A stretch of DNA of 64,000 nt from Apodemus sylvaticus (GCF_947179515.1 NC_067476.1:56639800-56703799); one strand, 5' to 3'; shown: positions 44,726 to 57,322, counted from the first letter of the stretch. The notes: generated by a model not told the origin, from the letters alone. Numbers and translations: made by a program.

Positions 44726-45074
44726 CATGCATAAATAACTGGCACAGATACCTGGTTACATCTAGGCTCAGGGAAATGAAAGCTGTGACCCCTATTGTCA
44801 GAAGAATCATTAAATCCCATAATTACTTCATTTGCAAGTTAAGCTCATAGGAAGCCTCATTTGGTCGATGTTCTCAAGACCAACTTTCTATATGTGGGGT
44901 TGGGAAATTGGTATGATACTTCTGTCTCCTGTTTCTCTATTGAACAACTGAACACTGAAAGCCACAGGCATGAACCGTATGCTGTTACAAATCCTGAAGA
45001 TGTCACTTTCATCGCAATATATATTTTAGTGCCAGAAGCCTCTGACTTTTCTTTCTGATCTGGATTATCAGATA

Positions 45075-45440
45075 TGTGTATATATGTATACAGCACACAT
45101 ACACACATGCATACATACACACACACACACCACACACACATACACACATGCATATATACACATACACACATACATATATATACATACATACAAACACCAC
45201 ACACATATATACATACATACACAACACACACATATACACACATGCACACACATACACACATACATACACACATGCATACATATGCATACACATACCACAC
45301 ACACATATACATACACACCACACACATACATAGAATGAACACACATACATACATACACAACATACACACAAACAGCACGCATAAATATGTACACACTGCA
45401 TATACATACACACATACATATACATATATACTCACACACA
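45075..45440 (+). repeat. Long CA/CATA compound microsatellite
   Basis: About 365 bp of CA, CATA and CATG steps. All Thr/His- and Cys/Val/Tyr-rich frames across it (the longest 194 codons) are repeat artefacts. Confidence 0.95.
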
Positions 45441-45530
45441 TACATGAGAGAGAGAAGGACAGAAATACAGAAAGAAGAAATACAGAGAGAAGGCTGAAAG
45501 ACAGAGATACACATAAAGAGATAAGTAGAG
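45441..45530 (+). repeat. GA-rich tract
   Basis: GAGAGAGA followed by AGAAAGAA and ACAGAGA words, directly after the CA tract. Confidence 0.8.
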
Positions 45531-46185
45531 TCAGAGATGAGTGCGTGTGTGCCCCAGTTCCTGGCTAACCACCTGTTGGCTCTACTTGCCTGTGCACCCA
45601 CATCAATGACAATAATGTAATCCAGGCTGACCTCAAATTCATGATTCTCCTGCCTCTGCCCCTTCAGTATGTCCTAACTTCATCACTAACAGCAAAATAC
45701 CAGCTTGTATCCCCATCAGAGAATTGAGCCCTGGTCTCTCTCCAGTATCACAACCACAGATGCTAACAACTATGCTAAAAGGGGCAACTCCTTTAATTTT
45801 TTTTAGTATGTAATTAGATATGTTATGTAATGCTGAAGGAAAACTATAATAATTGTTTTCTAATAAAAAAGAAATAATATATTCCCTGAAAGCTTGAAGA
45901 TTAGGTACATTTTGAATTGTGAATATCTTTTTTAATATGCATAGTTCATCTCATAGAAATGATGACCAAAAGAGAATCTGAAAGACAAATTTTACTTTAT
46001 TTCCACAAAGCATAATATGTCGACATTTTTGTGATTAAATCTGTATATACATACTGATCACACAGCTATGCCCGTGCAGACTGTGGTTTCCCGGTATAAT
46101 CCCTGAGTAAATGCTTCACCTCATTGTCAACTAGGAAGCTCTTGGAATTACAAGTGGGCTTCACACTCTTGAGCTCTCAAGTTCT
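45531..46185. other. Intronic sequence with a possible B1 fragment
   Basis: 45618-45665 (ATCCAGGCTGACCTCAAATT, TTCTCCTGCCTCTGCCCCTT) looks like part of a reversed B1. The rest is unassigned. Confidence 0.4.
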
Positions 46186-46335
46186 AAGTCCCAGGTCTGC
46201 TTCTCGTTAGCTGCAAAATTCTGGACTGTCTACCGTCTCCAAGCCTCAGTTTCTCCACATGCTTGATAAGGATGATAATTTCCACCTTTCATACAAGTAA
46301 GGACAGACCGAGCTAGTATATTCTAAAATATTACA
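46186..46335 (+). mobile_element. MIR SINE
   Basis: CTTCTCGTTAGCTGCAAAAT, CCAAGCCTCAGTTTCTCCAC and GATAAGGATGATAATTTCCA match the MIR central core in order. Confidence 0.65.
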
Positions 46336-46391
46336 CAAATCACAAAGGGCTATTCTGATCCAAAACCACATTCAAAATAAAAACAAACATC

Positions 46392-46470
46392 TAAACATTG
46401 TGGCATATGTCTATACTCCCAGCACCCAGAGGTTGAGGCAGGAGGATTGCAAAATCTAAAATTACTTACT
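46392..46470 (+). mobile_element. B1-type SINE fragment
   Basis: ATTGTGGCATATGTCTATAC, TCCCAGCACCCAGAGGTTGA and GGCAGGAGGATTGCAAAATC. Truncated on the right. Confidence 0.7.
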
Positions 46471-46627
46471 TAGAACAGGATTTCTAGAAACATCATTGAT
46501 AGGTCCTTGTCAAAGTTGTCTCATAGCTTTGGTGAAGGGCATTGGGAAAAGATGTTGAATGAGCCCTTGATCAGTGTCCACAAACCACAACAAAGACAGC
46601 AATTCATGATGCTTAAGACTACAAATT

Positions 46628-46822
46628 GGGGGGCTGGAGAGATGGCTCAGTGGGTAAGAGCACTGACTGCTTTTCCACAAGTCCTGAGTTCAGTTCCTAA
46701 CCACAACCACGTGATGGCTCATAACCATTTGCAATGGGATCCGATGCCCTCTTCTGGTGTGTCTGAGGATAGCTACAATGTACTCATACATAAAGTAAAT
46801 AAATCTTTAAAAGAAAAAAGAC
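46628..46822 (+). mobile_element. Well-preserved B2 SINE
   Basis: It begins GGGGGCTGGAGAGATGGCTC. The A box is within TGGCTCAGTGGGTAAGAG and the B box near GAGTTCAGTTCC. It continues GATCCGATGCCCTCTTCTGG and ends AGTAAATAAATCTTTAAAAG. This is the most consensus-like SINE in the window. Confidence 0.96.
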
Positions 46823-46829
46823 AAACTGG

Positions 46830-46905
46830 GACTGAAGTTGTGTCTTGGGTGGTACAATGATTGCCTGGCATGCATAAGGCCATGGATTTAATCTTCAGTC
46901 TGGGT
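46830..46905 (+). mobile_element. ID-type SINE, diverged
   Basis: GGTGGTACAATGATTGCCTG then GCATGCATAAGGCCATGGAT and TTTAATCTTCAGTCTGGGTT fit the tRNA-Ala-derived ID body, directly 3' of the B2. Confidence 0.6.
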
Positions 46906-48340
46906 TCAAACCCTGATTTCCAACTTCATAACTTTATATAACTTTAAGAATGGTTAACTTAACTTAACTTTCTTAAGTTAATGCTACTTGTTGATGTCCC
47001 AAAAGGTAGAAACAAAAACAGATCAAAATGAAACAAACTATCCAATTATCAATTTTGGTAACAGAACTCTTTCATAAAGCTGATATGAGATCTGAGTTAA
47101 TTTAAATATTTAAGACAATAGTGGTATAGCTATTATTACCTCTGATGGTGTTTGGGGGAGGGAGTTGTGTGTTTTAGTTATTGTTATTTATTTTGTTTGT
47201 TTCATTGTGTTTTGTTTTTTTCCTTTTTGCCATCTGGGACATTAACAAGTAACATTGTAGAGATGTAGTCTCAAGGTCCTTTATTCCAAATACTCCAAAC
47301 ATGATATCTTTCCAGATAATTACTGCCCACTAAGTGTTAACAGATGTGAATCGCTAGAACAGATTCTTCACAGCATTCCTTACAGATTTTTGAATTTCAT
47401 ATTCCTGTGAAATCTTATCAACAGAATTATTTTCTTGTGGCTTTATAAGGTTGAATTCTATTCACTTAGGGAGTTATTGGAGAGGGGAGTTTGTTATAAA
47501 CTTTACAAATTAGAGCAATACTGAAGCTTATGGTCTAGTTTATAGAAATATAATGTGGAGAAGGTAGCCAGCTCTCTGGTATAACCATCGAGGCTTCCCT
47601 AGTGACTTAAAAGTATCTTGAGCACTAAGTAGAAGGAAGACTCCAGAACCATAAAATCATAGTCTGCTGAGGTAAAATGATATCCAACCAAGAGGCTCAG
47701 GGGCCAGCTGCCTCTTTCAAATTAGGCAGATCAAGTTTAATGTGAGTTACTTTAGGGAAAGCTAGGTAGTTGGGCCATCTTGGGTTCCCTCACAGGTTTC
47801 CTGTTTTCCTCAGTCTGTGAACTGCTCATGGATGCCTTATTAGCTCTCACAATGGTTAACTAACTTGTTCATTGCTGACAGGCTCTCAGAGATGTTTGGA
47901 GATTTTTCACAGTTGGAGGAGCAGGCAGTGGGAACTAAGCTGCAACAACTGAGTTGTAGATTTTAAAGATTTTAGTTGGAAGTCGGTATTGTTTGCTCAC
48001 TACTCTAATGTATAGGATCTGCCTTATTTCCATGGGATTTGGGGTTTTTATTTTTTTGCAACTTTCTTCCAAGTATAAAATGTATTTCATTCATGCCCAT
48101 TTTCAACTCTGTCCTTCCTACTTCCTTCTAGGCTCCCAGCCACCTTCTCAATGCATCTTTCTTTCAATTTCATGTTCTCATTCCTTTTTCATCTGTATTT
48201 TTGATAGCACAATTAGTACTTGCCACATGCAGATGAGCATGGGCTCACCCACTGGGACAGGCACAGCCAATAGCCACGCCTAAAAGAAAAGTGGCTCTCC
48301 CTCCCCCGGCAGCTATCAACTACTATCGACTACTTATGGG
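46906..48340. other. Intronic sequence, nothing recognised
   Basis: About 1.4 kb without a nameable element. TTAACTTAACTTAACTTTCTTAAGTTAA near 46955-46981 forms a short hairpin-prone run. Confidence 0.45.
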
Positions 48341-48344
48341 TAGC

Positions 48345-48425
48345 ACCTGGTTTATGTGGTACTGGGGATTGAACCCAGAACTTTGTAAAACCAAGGGAAA
48401 CACTCCACTAATCTAGCTGGGACCT
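48345..48425 (-). mobile_element. ID/B4-type SINE fragment
   Basis: GGTACTGGGGATTGAACCCA then AACACTCCACTAATCTAGCT is the reverse complement of the ID head. Confidence 0.7.
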
Positions 48426-49760
48426 TGGCCCTGCAGGAGACTTGAACCAAAATCATTTTTTTCTTATAGATGTTATGAAATGACAGTACCAAGGAATTGC
48501 CTCCCACCAACTGTCCCAATGATAGATAAAGACATTACACTTCATTCAAAGTAACTCTTCATTACAGGTGGCCTTGTCTTCACTTGTAATCCAATGACAT
48601 CCCTGACCCTCATCTGTGATCCTCTAGAGTATACCCTAGTCACTCTATGAGACGTGCAGGCACAAGGCTCACTTAGTCCTAAACATGACTTTCTACAAAG
48701 CTACTCATTCAAAAACTCTTGGGCAGAAACATTTTGTAGAGGTTTTTCTCTCATAGTGAAAAACATCCTGGAAGTCATTTTCTGAGTTCCCCCATGTTGC
48801 GTATGAAGATCACGAGGCAAACAGAAGAAAAACCATTTGCTGGCATTTCCAGAGGTGCAGAGTACAGAGAATGCCAGATGTGTGTTCTCTCTGCCAGCAG
48901 CTCTTCTACTGTCAGAATAAAAGCAACTAAATAAGCTGACCCCTTGGAGACTGTTGTGACCCTCCCTCCCACTGCCACACAGAAGAGCAGCTTCCTAACT
49001 CCCAGTGCCTCATCTGCATTCTGTTGGATGTGGGAAATAGTGAAATTAGACAGGCCTGTTAGCAGACGTGTCAATGGAAAGATGAAAGATGACAGTGGTT
49101 TGAGCATAATGTGATTCTACACAACCGTCTTGTATAGAAATGGAGAAAGATGGACAGCTTTGAGGTTTATTTAGAGTGGATCAAAGAACATGATGATGGA
49201 GCTCACAAGGGGAGGGGGTGAAAGTGGACTTCAAGATGATGGCCATGCTTTAGCCTTGTCCTCTGACTCTGAGGAAGATGAGACAGAAAGGAATCTGTTG
49301 TGGAGTGAGGGGGGAAAGGTGATTCTCTGTGTCAGGGATGAATGTTTGTCCGGAGTTATGATGTCTATGAAAAAGAGAAACTATTCTTCCTTCACTGGAT
49401 CCCACAAGAGGTTCCTTAACCTCTCCGACCATGGGTCCCACTCCTTGATCCTCTTCAAGAAGACTTGGTCATTTGCCTGAGTAAGGAGTAGGGAGACTGT
49501 ATAGACCACCCTTCTTGGCTGCCCTTCCTTCTCAGGAGCCAGATCCCTTGCAAGAAGCAAACTTTACACTGTCTCAAGGCCATAACCTCCAAGGGAACAG
49601 CTACTTGTGTGGGGTCACTTTGTTCATTCAGCACTGTCTGAACCTGGACGGGCATATCTATCTAATTCAGGAACTGAATGTTTCAAGTGCCTGTAAATGT
49701 ACTGCACATGCCAATGTCTGCTTTACCGATTATATGATACTTTGATGATTCATATGCATT
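48426..49760. other. Intronic sequence containing copy A of a local duplicate
   Basis: No named element. 49145-49212 matches 50546-50613 (see findings). The open frame at 49190-49480 has no splice context or recognised domain. Confidence 0.45.
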
Positions 49761-50096
49761 CTGCTCTGGTTTGAATATCTTCCCCACAAGTTTGTGTTAG
49801 AAGCTGAATCCCCAAATACACATAGATGATATTTGAAAGTAAGGCCTTCAGGAGATAATAGGGTTAGACGATGTGATAAAGGTGAAGCCTTATGATGTTA
49901 TCCTCTCTGACTCACCATTAGGATGTCCTCTATCACATCATGGTGTAGCAAGGAGGACCTCACAGTCCCATGCCCAGTCATGCTCCTGGACCATCTAGCA
50001 TATAGAACTCTGAAATAAATAAATTCTATTCTTCATGAATTTACATTATCTCAGGCATTTTCTAATAGCAGCTGAAAATGAACTATGGCAGTTCAC
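49761..50096 (+). mobile_element. LTR of older MaLR (MST/MLT-like) type
   Basis: It begins TGCTCTGGTTTGAATATCTT and has a GAACTCTGAAATAAATAAAT polyadenylation region. It closes TCTAATAGCAGCTGAAAATG then AACTATGGCAG, the layout of MaLR LTRs. Confidence 0.6.
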
Positions 50097-50159
50097 TTGG
50101 TTCAGAGCAGAAAAAAACAGAAGCTGTTTATTAGATCTCTAAGTCTTAGAGAGGGACTA

Positions 50160-50330
50160 AACAGCCTGTTTCTGACTCTAGGGCCCAGTGGCACCCCAGT
50201 GTTTCTTTCCTAGTAAATAAAATGTGGAGAGGATAATACCTACCCTTCCTTCTTCTCTGAGTATGAAGAAAATAAAGGAGATTATTCTGCACAAATGCCA
50301 AGCACAAAATAATATTCAAATACAGGAAAC
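50160..50330 (+). mobile_element. MIR SINE fragment
   Basis: GTTTCTGACTCTAGGGCCCA, GGATAATACCTACCCTTCCT and CACAAATGCCAAGCACAAAA follow MIR order at low identity. Confidence 0.45.
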
Positions 50331-52618
50331 ATTTCTGCTCATTCTAAAGGCACCATGCAGATATTATATAGATGGAATTCCTGCAAAGAGAACATTGAAA
50401 TAAGTTAAATGGCATTTCTACTGTAGCAGTAATAAGTATTATGATGGATATTTTGCTATATATGTCTCCTCAGACACAGTAGTTTACAAAAAGTGGCAAC
50501 TACACAAGAAAAGAGATAAGTAAAGAGAAGAGATAAGTAAAGAAAAGAAAGATGGAGGTTTGAGGTTTGTTTAGAGTGAATCAAAGAACATGATGACAGA
50601 GCTCACATAGGGAGCTCACTTATTTAAGTTTTTCTGTTTGATATGTGGACAATATGGCCTGGGATTTAGCAATTAGAAATAAACCTATAATGAATGGGTT
50701 CTTTTATCAAGGAATAAAAATATCTTCCATAAAGCAGGGGTGGTCAGGTTCTGCTAGGAATCATGAAGAAAGAAAGATGAAGATGGTAAAACTCTAGAGA
50801 GAAAATGTCAGCTCTCGGAAACATTGCTACCTAGCTTCTAAAGCCCAGAGACTTTCCCTCAGATGTGCTGTCACAGGAGGGCAAAAGCAAGCCCCATGGT
50901 TGGATTTCACAAATGAATAAACATGTTCTATAGAGCGTTAAGACATTAAAAGAGAAGGTCTATAATCGCAACAGAGGTGATCAAATCCCACATACATCCT
51001 GGAGCATTCAGGAAGACAAAAAGTATTTCCTTTTATATACTGAAGAATGGGGGACACTCCTCTCTCTGCATGGTACACTGACCAGCAAGGACAAAGGGTT
51101 AACAGAGGCAAGACCCCCCCCCCCAAAAAAAACAGGTTGGCCTGTTGGTGGCATGGCCACTTGCACGCTGCTTCTGAGAGTGCCAAAGAAGAGATGTCTA
51201 CCATTGTCCTCGTTTTAATAAAGCTTGGGTGTTGCCTATCAAGTATTTAAACGACACTGTTCCTGCCAATTGTTATTACAGCATTCTTGGAAGGCAAAGT
51301 CCCTTTTATATTATAAGACACTGTCCCACAGAAAACACTTTACAACCGAAGACCACATGGGGTAACAGTTTAAAATCTAATTAAACTCTGTGTACTTAAA
51401 AGGGAAGACAAATATCCCATGTACCTGATTTTTAAATGGAAGAGAAGGCCCAGTCACTGGCCATGTGGTAGTAAAAGAAGCAGCTTTCTGCAGGGTTGGG
51501 GGGCTGTATGAGATTTACACTTTGCTTTCGATATTAAAAAGCTGGGAGTGAATCCTTATTTAAATGTTTTATCGGTTTCATGTTATCAGAAAGATGGAGA
51601 AGACAAGGAGGAAACGCAAAAAGACAGGCAAGATAAGGGTGAGCAGTAGGAAGGAGAGAAGCTGGCCAGAAAGCTGGGAACCCTAACAAAAAGGACCTAG
51701 AGGAGCGGGATGCTAACAAAGAGAACAGCGCCAGGCAGAGGGAGATGAGGAGACTAAAGGGGGAAGGGGCTGACAGCCTGCAGCTCCGAGGACTTGGGGG
51801 GGAGGGCACATGCGTGTCTGCCTTCCATTCCCTTGAGCTGCAGAGCACTAAGTGCTGTGACCCGTCCTTTGAAATGTCATTCGACTGCTTAACACAACTG
51901 ACCACTGATGACTCCCGAAGAGCTTCATCCTTCCCGTGTGTTGAGTGGTTTTAAAGCAATGGCAGAGAACGGAAACATACCAAGAACCTGATGGGACTCA
52001 CGTGCATGGGTGAGGTCATCAGCTCCAGCCCCCAGTAGCAGAAAAAGAAAAAGTCTGGTGACTTGGAAAGTGTTCTGGACACAAGTCCAGATGGGAAAGC
52101 CTTAAGTGCTTCCCTGAGACAGTGGGAGTGGGAATGGCTTGCATTTGCTGTCCCCAAAGGCTTGAACCCCAAAAGCTCTCTACACACTTTAATCTGACTT
52201 GAGTTACTGCCCTGCACCAAGAAGCTCTCAGTCTGACTTTCCATATTTCCTCCAGGGAATCATTCTGCTTCTCCTGAAAAGTATCAGCACTAGAGTTTAA
52301 TAAACATACATCCCATGATGCACCTGGGCCTCGTGATTTTTCCCAAAGCTCCAGTCCAGCCCTGTTAGAGCCATAGTTCATTAGCTGCCTCTTGCTTTTA
52401 TCCTCCATAATCTAACTGGTAATGCATGAAACATCTGCTCTCTGTGCCTTCCTCTCTCTAACTTCCCCAGGCTGGACCACCATATACCTGAACCCATCCT
52501 GTACCAGTGGATGAGAAAATGAAAGGACCCTTGGCATAGGTCAGTGACATTACCTGAAGCCCTTGTTCTAACCTGGTATTCCAACCTAACAGTTGCATTC
52601 TGTTTTCCCATGTATTCA

Positions 52619-52619
<1 letters not shown>
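50331..52619. other. Intronic sequence, mostly unique
   Basis: Holds copy B of the local duplicate (50546-50613), a short C10/A8 run near 51114, and otherwise no element I can name in 2.3 kb. Frames at 51534-51905 and 52019-52408 lack recognisable domains. Confidence 0.4.
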
Positions 52620-52671
<52 letters not shown>

Positions 52672-52672
52672 T
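52620..52672 (+). repeat. (TG)n microsatellite
   Basis: About 50 bp of TG with one TATA step. Confidence 0.95.
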
Positions 52673-52899
52673 GTGTACTAATCATATCATGTGTTAGGTG
52701 CTATACTAACACAGAGTGTTCCAAAGCCAGGAAAGCCATAGCCTATACCTTTAATAAATTCACAATTTAATGGAGAGAGAGTAATGAGTCAAAACAAATG
52801 ACAGAAGCCAAAAGTGTGAGTCAGTTAAGTGAAGAAGCACTAGGAGAAAGAATGAAAAACAATTACCCTTCTATCCCAATCAGTCGTTCTTTTAAATGA

Positions 52900-53100
52900 A
52901 TTGTTATTATTACTATGCTACTACTACTACTACTACTAGTATTATTATTATTATTGTGTGTGCATGGTGGAGGTGGTGCACATGCCACAACACGCAAGGA
53001 CAACCTTAGGGAGTCCATTCTTGCACCACTACATGAGTTCCAGGATCTGAACCTGTCACCAGGCTCACGGGGTAAGCATCTGGACACACGGAGCATCTCA
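52900..53100 (-). mobile_element. B3-type SINE with TAC/TTA-repeat end
   Basis: 52900-52957 is ACT and TTA triplet repeat at the tail side. The body GTGCATGGTGGAGGTGGTGC, AGGACAACCTTAGGGAGTCC and TCCAGGATCTGAACCTGTCA is reversed B3. Confidence 0.75.
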
Positions 53101-55232
53101 TGAGCTCCCATAATTCACGCTTACACTTAAAGTCACAGCGTTGGTCCTGCCTCAACCTGGGTTACGAGCCGGTATCCAGTGCAATCACACTGCACCCCAA
53201 ACCTATAAAGTTCAAGGCTCTAAAATTATTTTCTTGAAATTGATAGCAATTTTCTTTTTGAATGTATGCCTTGAATATGAAGTCTAATCAATCCAGGGCC
53301 CACATACTGTTCAGCCTCCAGCTCCTTACCCTATCCCATGAGCCCCACATCTTTCTATTCGAGACCTGAAAGGGGTCACATGGACAAGAGTAAGCAGCTG
53401 TGTTGTGCTGGTAGCTTCCTTCCCCAGCTGGGTTCCGGAGTGGGTATAGAGAGGGTCATGTCCTAATCTCTCATCCCTGTGCTGCTACGCATGCCCAGTA
53501 AGGGACTCAGGGAGCACTCTCTAGCTCACCCATCCTTTGGGGACTGCCTAACAGACAGTGTATTAGGGGCCCTGATCAGAGGCACTGCCCTGGGGAAGGA
53601 GGAGACTCACTGGAGAGGACAGCTCACTGCTTGAGACTTTGAGCTGGACAGTGGCTGCAGGAACCGACTGTACTGGGGTAGGATAAAGCTGCCCAGGATA
53701 AAGGTGCCCTGCAGGTATTCTGTAAGTACAGTAGCAACGAAATGGGAGCTTGTGCCCTCCCTGAGCTGGCCTAGAAAATCTCCCACTCAGTCCTCCATTT
53801 CGCTCCCGCCCCCCTCACCTAGAGAAGACAGCTCTGTGCTGAAGATGTGGAGGCCACCGAGGAAGAACCCTCTTTGGATAGGAACTCCGCGTCAGCCGTG
53901 CGCAAGAGCTGCAGTAGGGGAAGCCGCTCCCAGCTTTGAAAGATGGTGTGAAAGCAGCAGTTAATGTGGAGTTTCAATTTGGGTCCAGAGCAGAAAAGAA
54001 ACCCTATGCTTGGCCTCTCCCTTCGAAGATTTCCTCGTTCGGACCTATCAGCTTCCAGCTTCCATGTCAGACTTTTTGCTTCTACCAAGTCTTTACAAGG
54101 CAACAAATATTTCTCATAATTTCACTTAATTTTGGTGCTAGCCTTTTAAGACATATATAAGTCTTTCCATTTTAGCATTGCATGTAAAAACAACTGGAAA
54201 AATAAAACATGTCACAGGGCATGAACAGTGGGACCAAATCCACTGTGATTGCTCCAAAACTGCATCTCTCACCTACTTCTTTTGAGCCTTTGTTGTTATT
54301 GTTGCTAAGAAAACTAAGATTCTATTATTTTCTAATATGCTTTGTTTGCTTAATAGCATTTTGTAAGCGATTTCCTTTGATTAAATATTCCATTTTATGA
54401 TAAACCATAATCTAGTTAGCCAAGCCTTTAGTCAGATATTTTGGCTGATAACTTTACATAATTATAAATACACTATAATAAATATTCATTCTTATAAGTC
54501 TTAGCATCTGTACCCATAAAATTTTCCTTGGGATGACCTGGAACTGTTATATTAGAAGCCACGTGAAGTCTTAAAGCTGTACATAATCATTGCCAAATTT
54601 CCCCATATCATTAGTTCCCAAAGACTGTGGGTTAGAGGCCAGCCTTGTCTCCAGAGCCCATTTAACAGTATATGGAGGCTGTTAAAACTGCTGCAAGTGA
54701 GCAGGCGTGTCTGGGCAGAGGCCAAAGATGCTCTAAGAACGCTGTGGTATACATTCAGTCAACTCTCAACTCGCAGCAGCAAAGTACTCACTCATTTCCA
54801 AATACCAATGATGCCTCTGCAGAGAACACTGGGGTGCTTAATTGAAGTGTTATGTATAACAGATAATCTATTCTGGCTGGTTATGTCTCTCTGTGGAACA
54901 GGATGACTAGTGCAAACTCTAACCTACATAACACTGAATGTTAGTCTTGAAACACAGGCTATGACAGAGGTGCTTCCATTTACCAGTTTACCAGGCTATA
55001 GTAATTTCCATCCTAGGAGGAGGGTCGGACCAGTAGATCAGTAGAGAAGAGATGGCATGGGGGTAAATTCAGGCTTTATCTGCTAATGAGAAGGCATATT
55101 TATTTTCCTTTTCTACTTCTGTATTTTCCAGGAAACTTTGGACTGTGTCATTTCCATATAGTCTGTCAACGAGCTAGTTAGCCTCACAAGACTGCTGCAT
55201 GAAGTCACCAGTACAGCCATGATCCTACAAGC
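53101..55232. other. Intronic sequence, locally CpG-containing
   Basis: No repeat family recognised. 53700-54060 has several CpGs and balanced base composition, unlike its AT-rich surroundings. Frames there have no recognised domain. Confidence 0.4.
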
Positions 55233-55248
55233 CTTTTCTTGCTTCTTT

Positions 55249-55950
55249 TTTTTTTCAGTGTCCATTTTTCTTTAATGTTTAGTTTATACCCAATAGAGCA
55301 GAAATATCTAACACTTAGAAGAAATTTTTTTTGGCAGGGGGAGGATTGTATGTTTTATTTTTTAATTGTATTTTTGTTAGTTGTATTCTTTATTTACATT
55401 TCCCCTTTCCTAGTTTCCCCCCCCCCCGAAAATCCCATAAGCCATCTCCCCTACCCCTGTTCCATCCAGAGACTACCCCACCTAGTGATCCATCCCATAT
55501 ACAGTTATAAAACCCAGACACTATTGTCGGATGCCCACAAGTGCTTGCTGACCAGAGCCAGATATAGCTGTCACCTGGGAGGCTCTGCTAGTGCATGACA
55601 AATGCAGAGGGGGACACTCTCAGCCAGCCGTTGAACTGAGAACAGGGTCCCCAATGGGGGAGCTAGAGAAAGGACCCAAGGAGCTGAAGGAATTTGCAAC
55701 ACCATAGGAGGAAAAAGGATATGAGCCACCCAGTAATCCTAGAGTTCCCAGGGACAAAACCGTCAACCAGATAGTACCCATGGTGTTACCCATGGCTCCA
55801 GACACATAAGCAGCAGAGGATGGCCTTGTTGGACATCAAAGGGAGGAGAGGCCCCTGGTCCTGGAAAGGCTCGACGCAGCAGTGTAGGGGAATACCAGGA
55901 CAGGGAAGCAGGAGGGGGGGTTGATTGGGGAACAGGGGGAAGGGAGATGG
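55249..55950 (-). mobile_element. L1 with 5' inversion and probable 3' transduction
   Basis: CTTTTCTTGCTTCTTT at 55233-55248 and 55951-55966 is a perfect 16-bp target-site duplication. Inside, from the left: a T run (the final poly(A)), about 96 bp of non-L1 sequence, an L1 3' end on the minus strand with its own A-rich tail (to about 55468), then L1 3'-UTR sequence on the plus strand to 55950. See findings. Confidence 0.93.
55271..55276 (-). terminator. ATTAAA polyadenylation signal in the transduced segment
   Basis: The minus strand reads ATTAAA, 15 nt before the start of the A run that abuts the target-site duplication. Spacing is as expected for the signal used by the inserted RNA. Confidence 0.75.
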
Positions 55951-55966
55951 CTTTTCTTGCTTCTTT

Positions 55967-57056
55967 AGAAGCTTGCTCTACAGAGTGAAATCAGCACTCC
56001 CTTCCATAGAAACTCAAGGCCTTAAATGTGACAGTTCTCAGGTTGCTAGTGGCTCTGCTTTTCCCAAATGACCTTTTGTTTTTGCAATTTAACTCAGTGG
56101 GATCTCAATTTGGCTAATTTGGAGGTGGATAAAATGTTTTCCTGCCTTAGTGTTTTGAATTAGTAGATAGTCCCCCAAGTGCCGATACTGTGTATTCACA
56201 GCGGGCCTGAGAAAAGGCAGGAGCCAGCCCAGAACTTCCTCTCTTGTTTAACTTTTTATAATGTATAACAAGGAATCAAAGAGAGGTGCCTCAGCTCCGG
56301 GCTGGGTAAGGCCGGATACATTGTTGCTACGAGCTGCTCCTCACCTCTGTTCTCTACCTCGTCTCAGGACTATGAACCAGAGGAGATGCTATGGTTGGCA
56401 GGAGTTTTACAAGCCACCAAACGAATAAAACGTAGGTGAATCTGGTCTTAGTGTCACATTCCTGGAGACAAGAACAAAACAGAAGACTGTTCTAATAACT
56501 GCAGCTAGTGCAGACGTAGGTAACAGTCCTCTGGAAACAGGAGGAAGGCAAGGAGGCTAACGGGGGAGTCTGTGTGCTCCAGAAAGTGAGAAACAGAGAG
56601 GTACAGATTCGCTTTTCCAGAAATCCTATTCAGGAAAGCATAAAAATCTAGAAAGGTTTCCTAGCAACTCCGTCCCAAGCCTACAATCTTTAACTCCATT
56701 ACAGTTGATATTAAACTTTAAATGTAATCACGCACATTAGGTTGCAAAATACCCATAAAAGCCGTTCAGTCATTAAACTGTACACAGCCATGCAAATGAT
56801 AAAAGAATACCATCAAATTTTTTTATTGAAAAATAGTAAAGGTTAGAACATTCTGGAAATCTGATAAACTGGTACAGACAGCGTAAATGGGTAATGCAGA
56901 GCCTTTAAAGCAACGCCAAGGAAGCAGAGCAGAAGAACATAAAAAAAGCTTTCCTGCTAATTAGTGGCCAATGGATTTAAAGTCAAATGAAACCGAAAAC
57001 CAAAGTAGTCCAGGCCTGCAGCCCCCACACTCAGGAGATAGAATCAGAGACGCTGT
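55967..57056. other. Intronic sequence, nothing recognised
   Basis: About 1.1 kb without a nameable element. Confidence 0.45.
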
Positions 57057-57322
57057 GGTTTGCCGCCATCTTTTTTTTTTTTATTCGATATAATTTATTT
57101 ACATTTCAAATGATTTCCCCTTTTCTAGCCCCCCCACTCCCCGAAAGTCCCGTAAGCCCCCTTCTCTTCCCCTGTCCTCCCACCCACCCCTTCCCACTTC
57201 CCCGTTCTGGTTTTGCTGAATACTGTTTCACTGAGTCTTTCTAGAACCAGGGGCCACTCCTCCTTTCTTCTTGTACCTCATTTGATGTGTGGATTATGTT
57301 TTGGGTATTCCAGTTTTCTAGG

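Noticed and set aside
44857..45441. Long minus-strand frame (194 codons) rich in Cys, Val, Tyr and Met, with matching His/Thr frames on the plus strand
   Set aside because: It is the translation of a CA/CATA microsatellite. Any dinucleotide repeat stays open in several frames.
46628..46905. B2 plus ID pair considered as a functional tRNA-like or Pol III gene
   Set aside because: A and B boxes are present because these SINEs derive from tRNA genes. Nothing sets this copy apart as a functional RNA gene.
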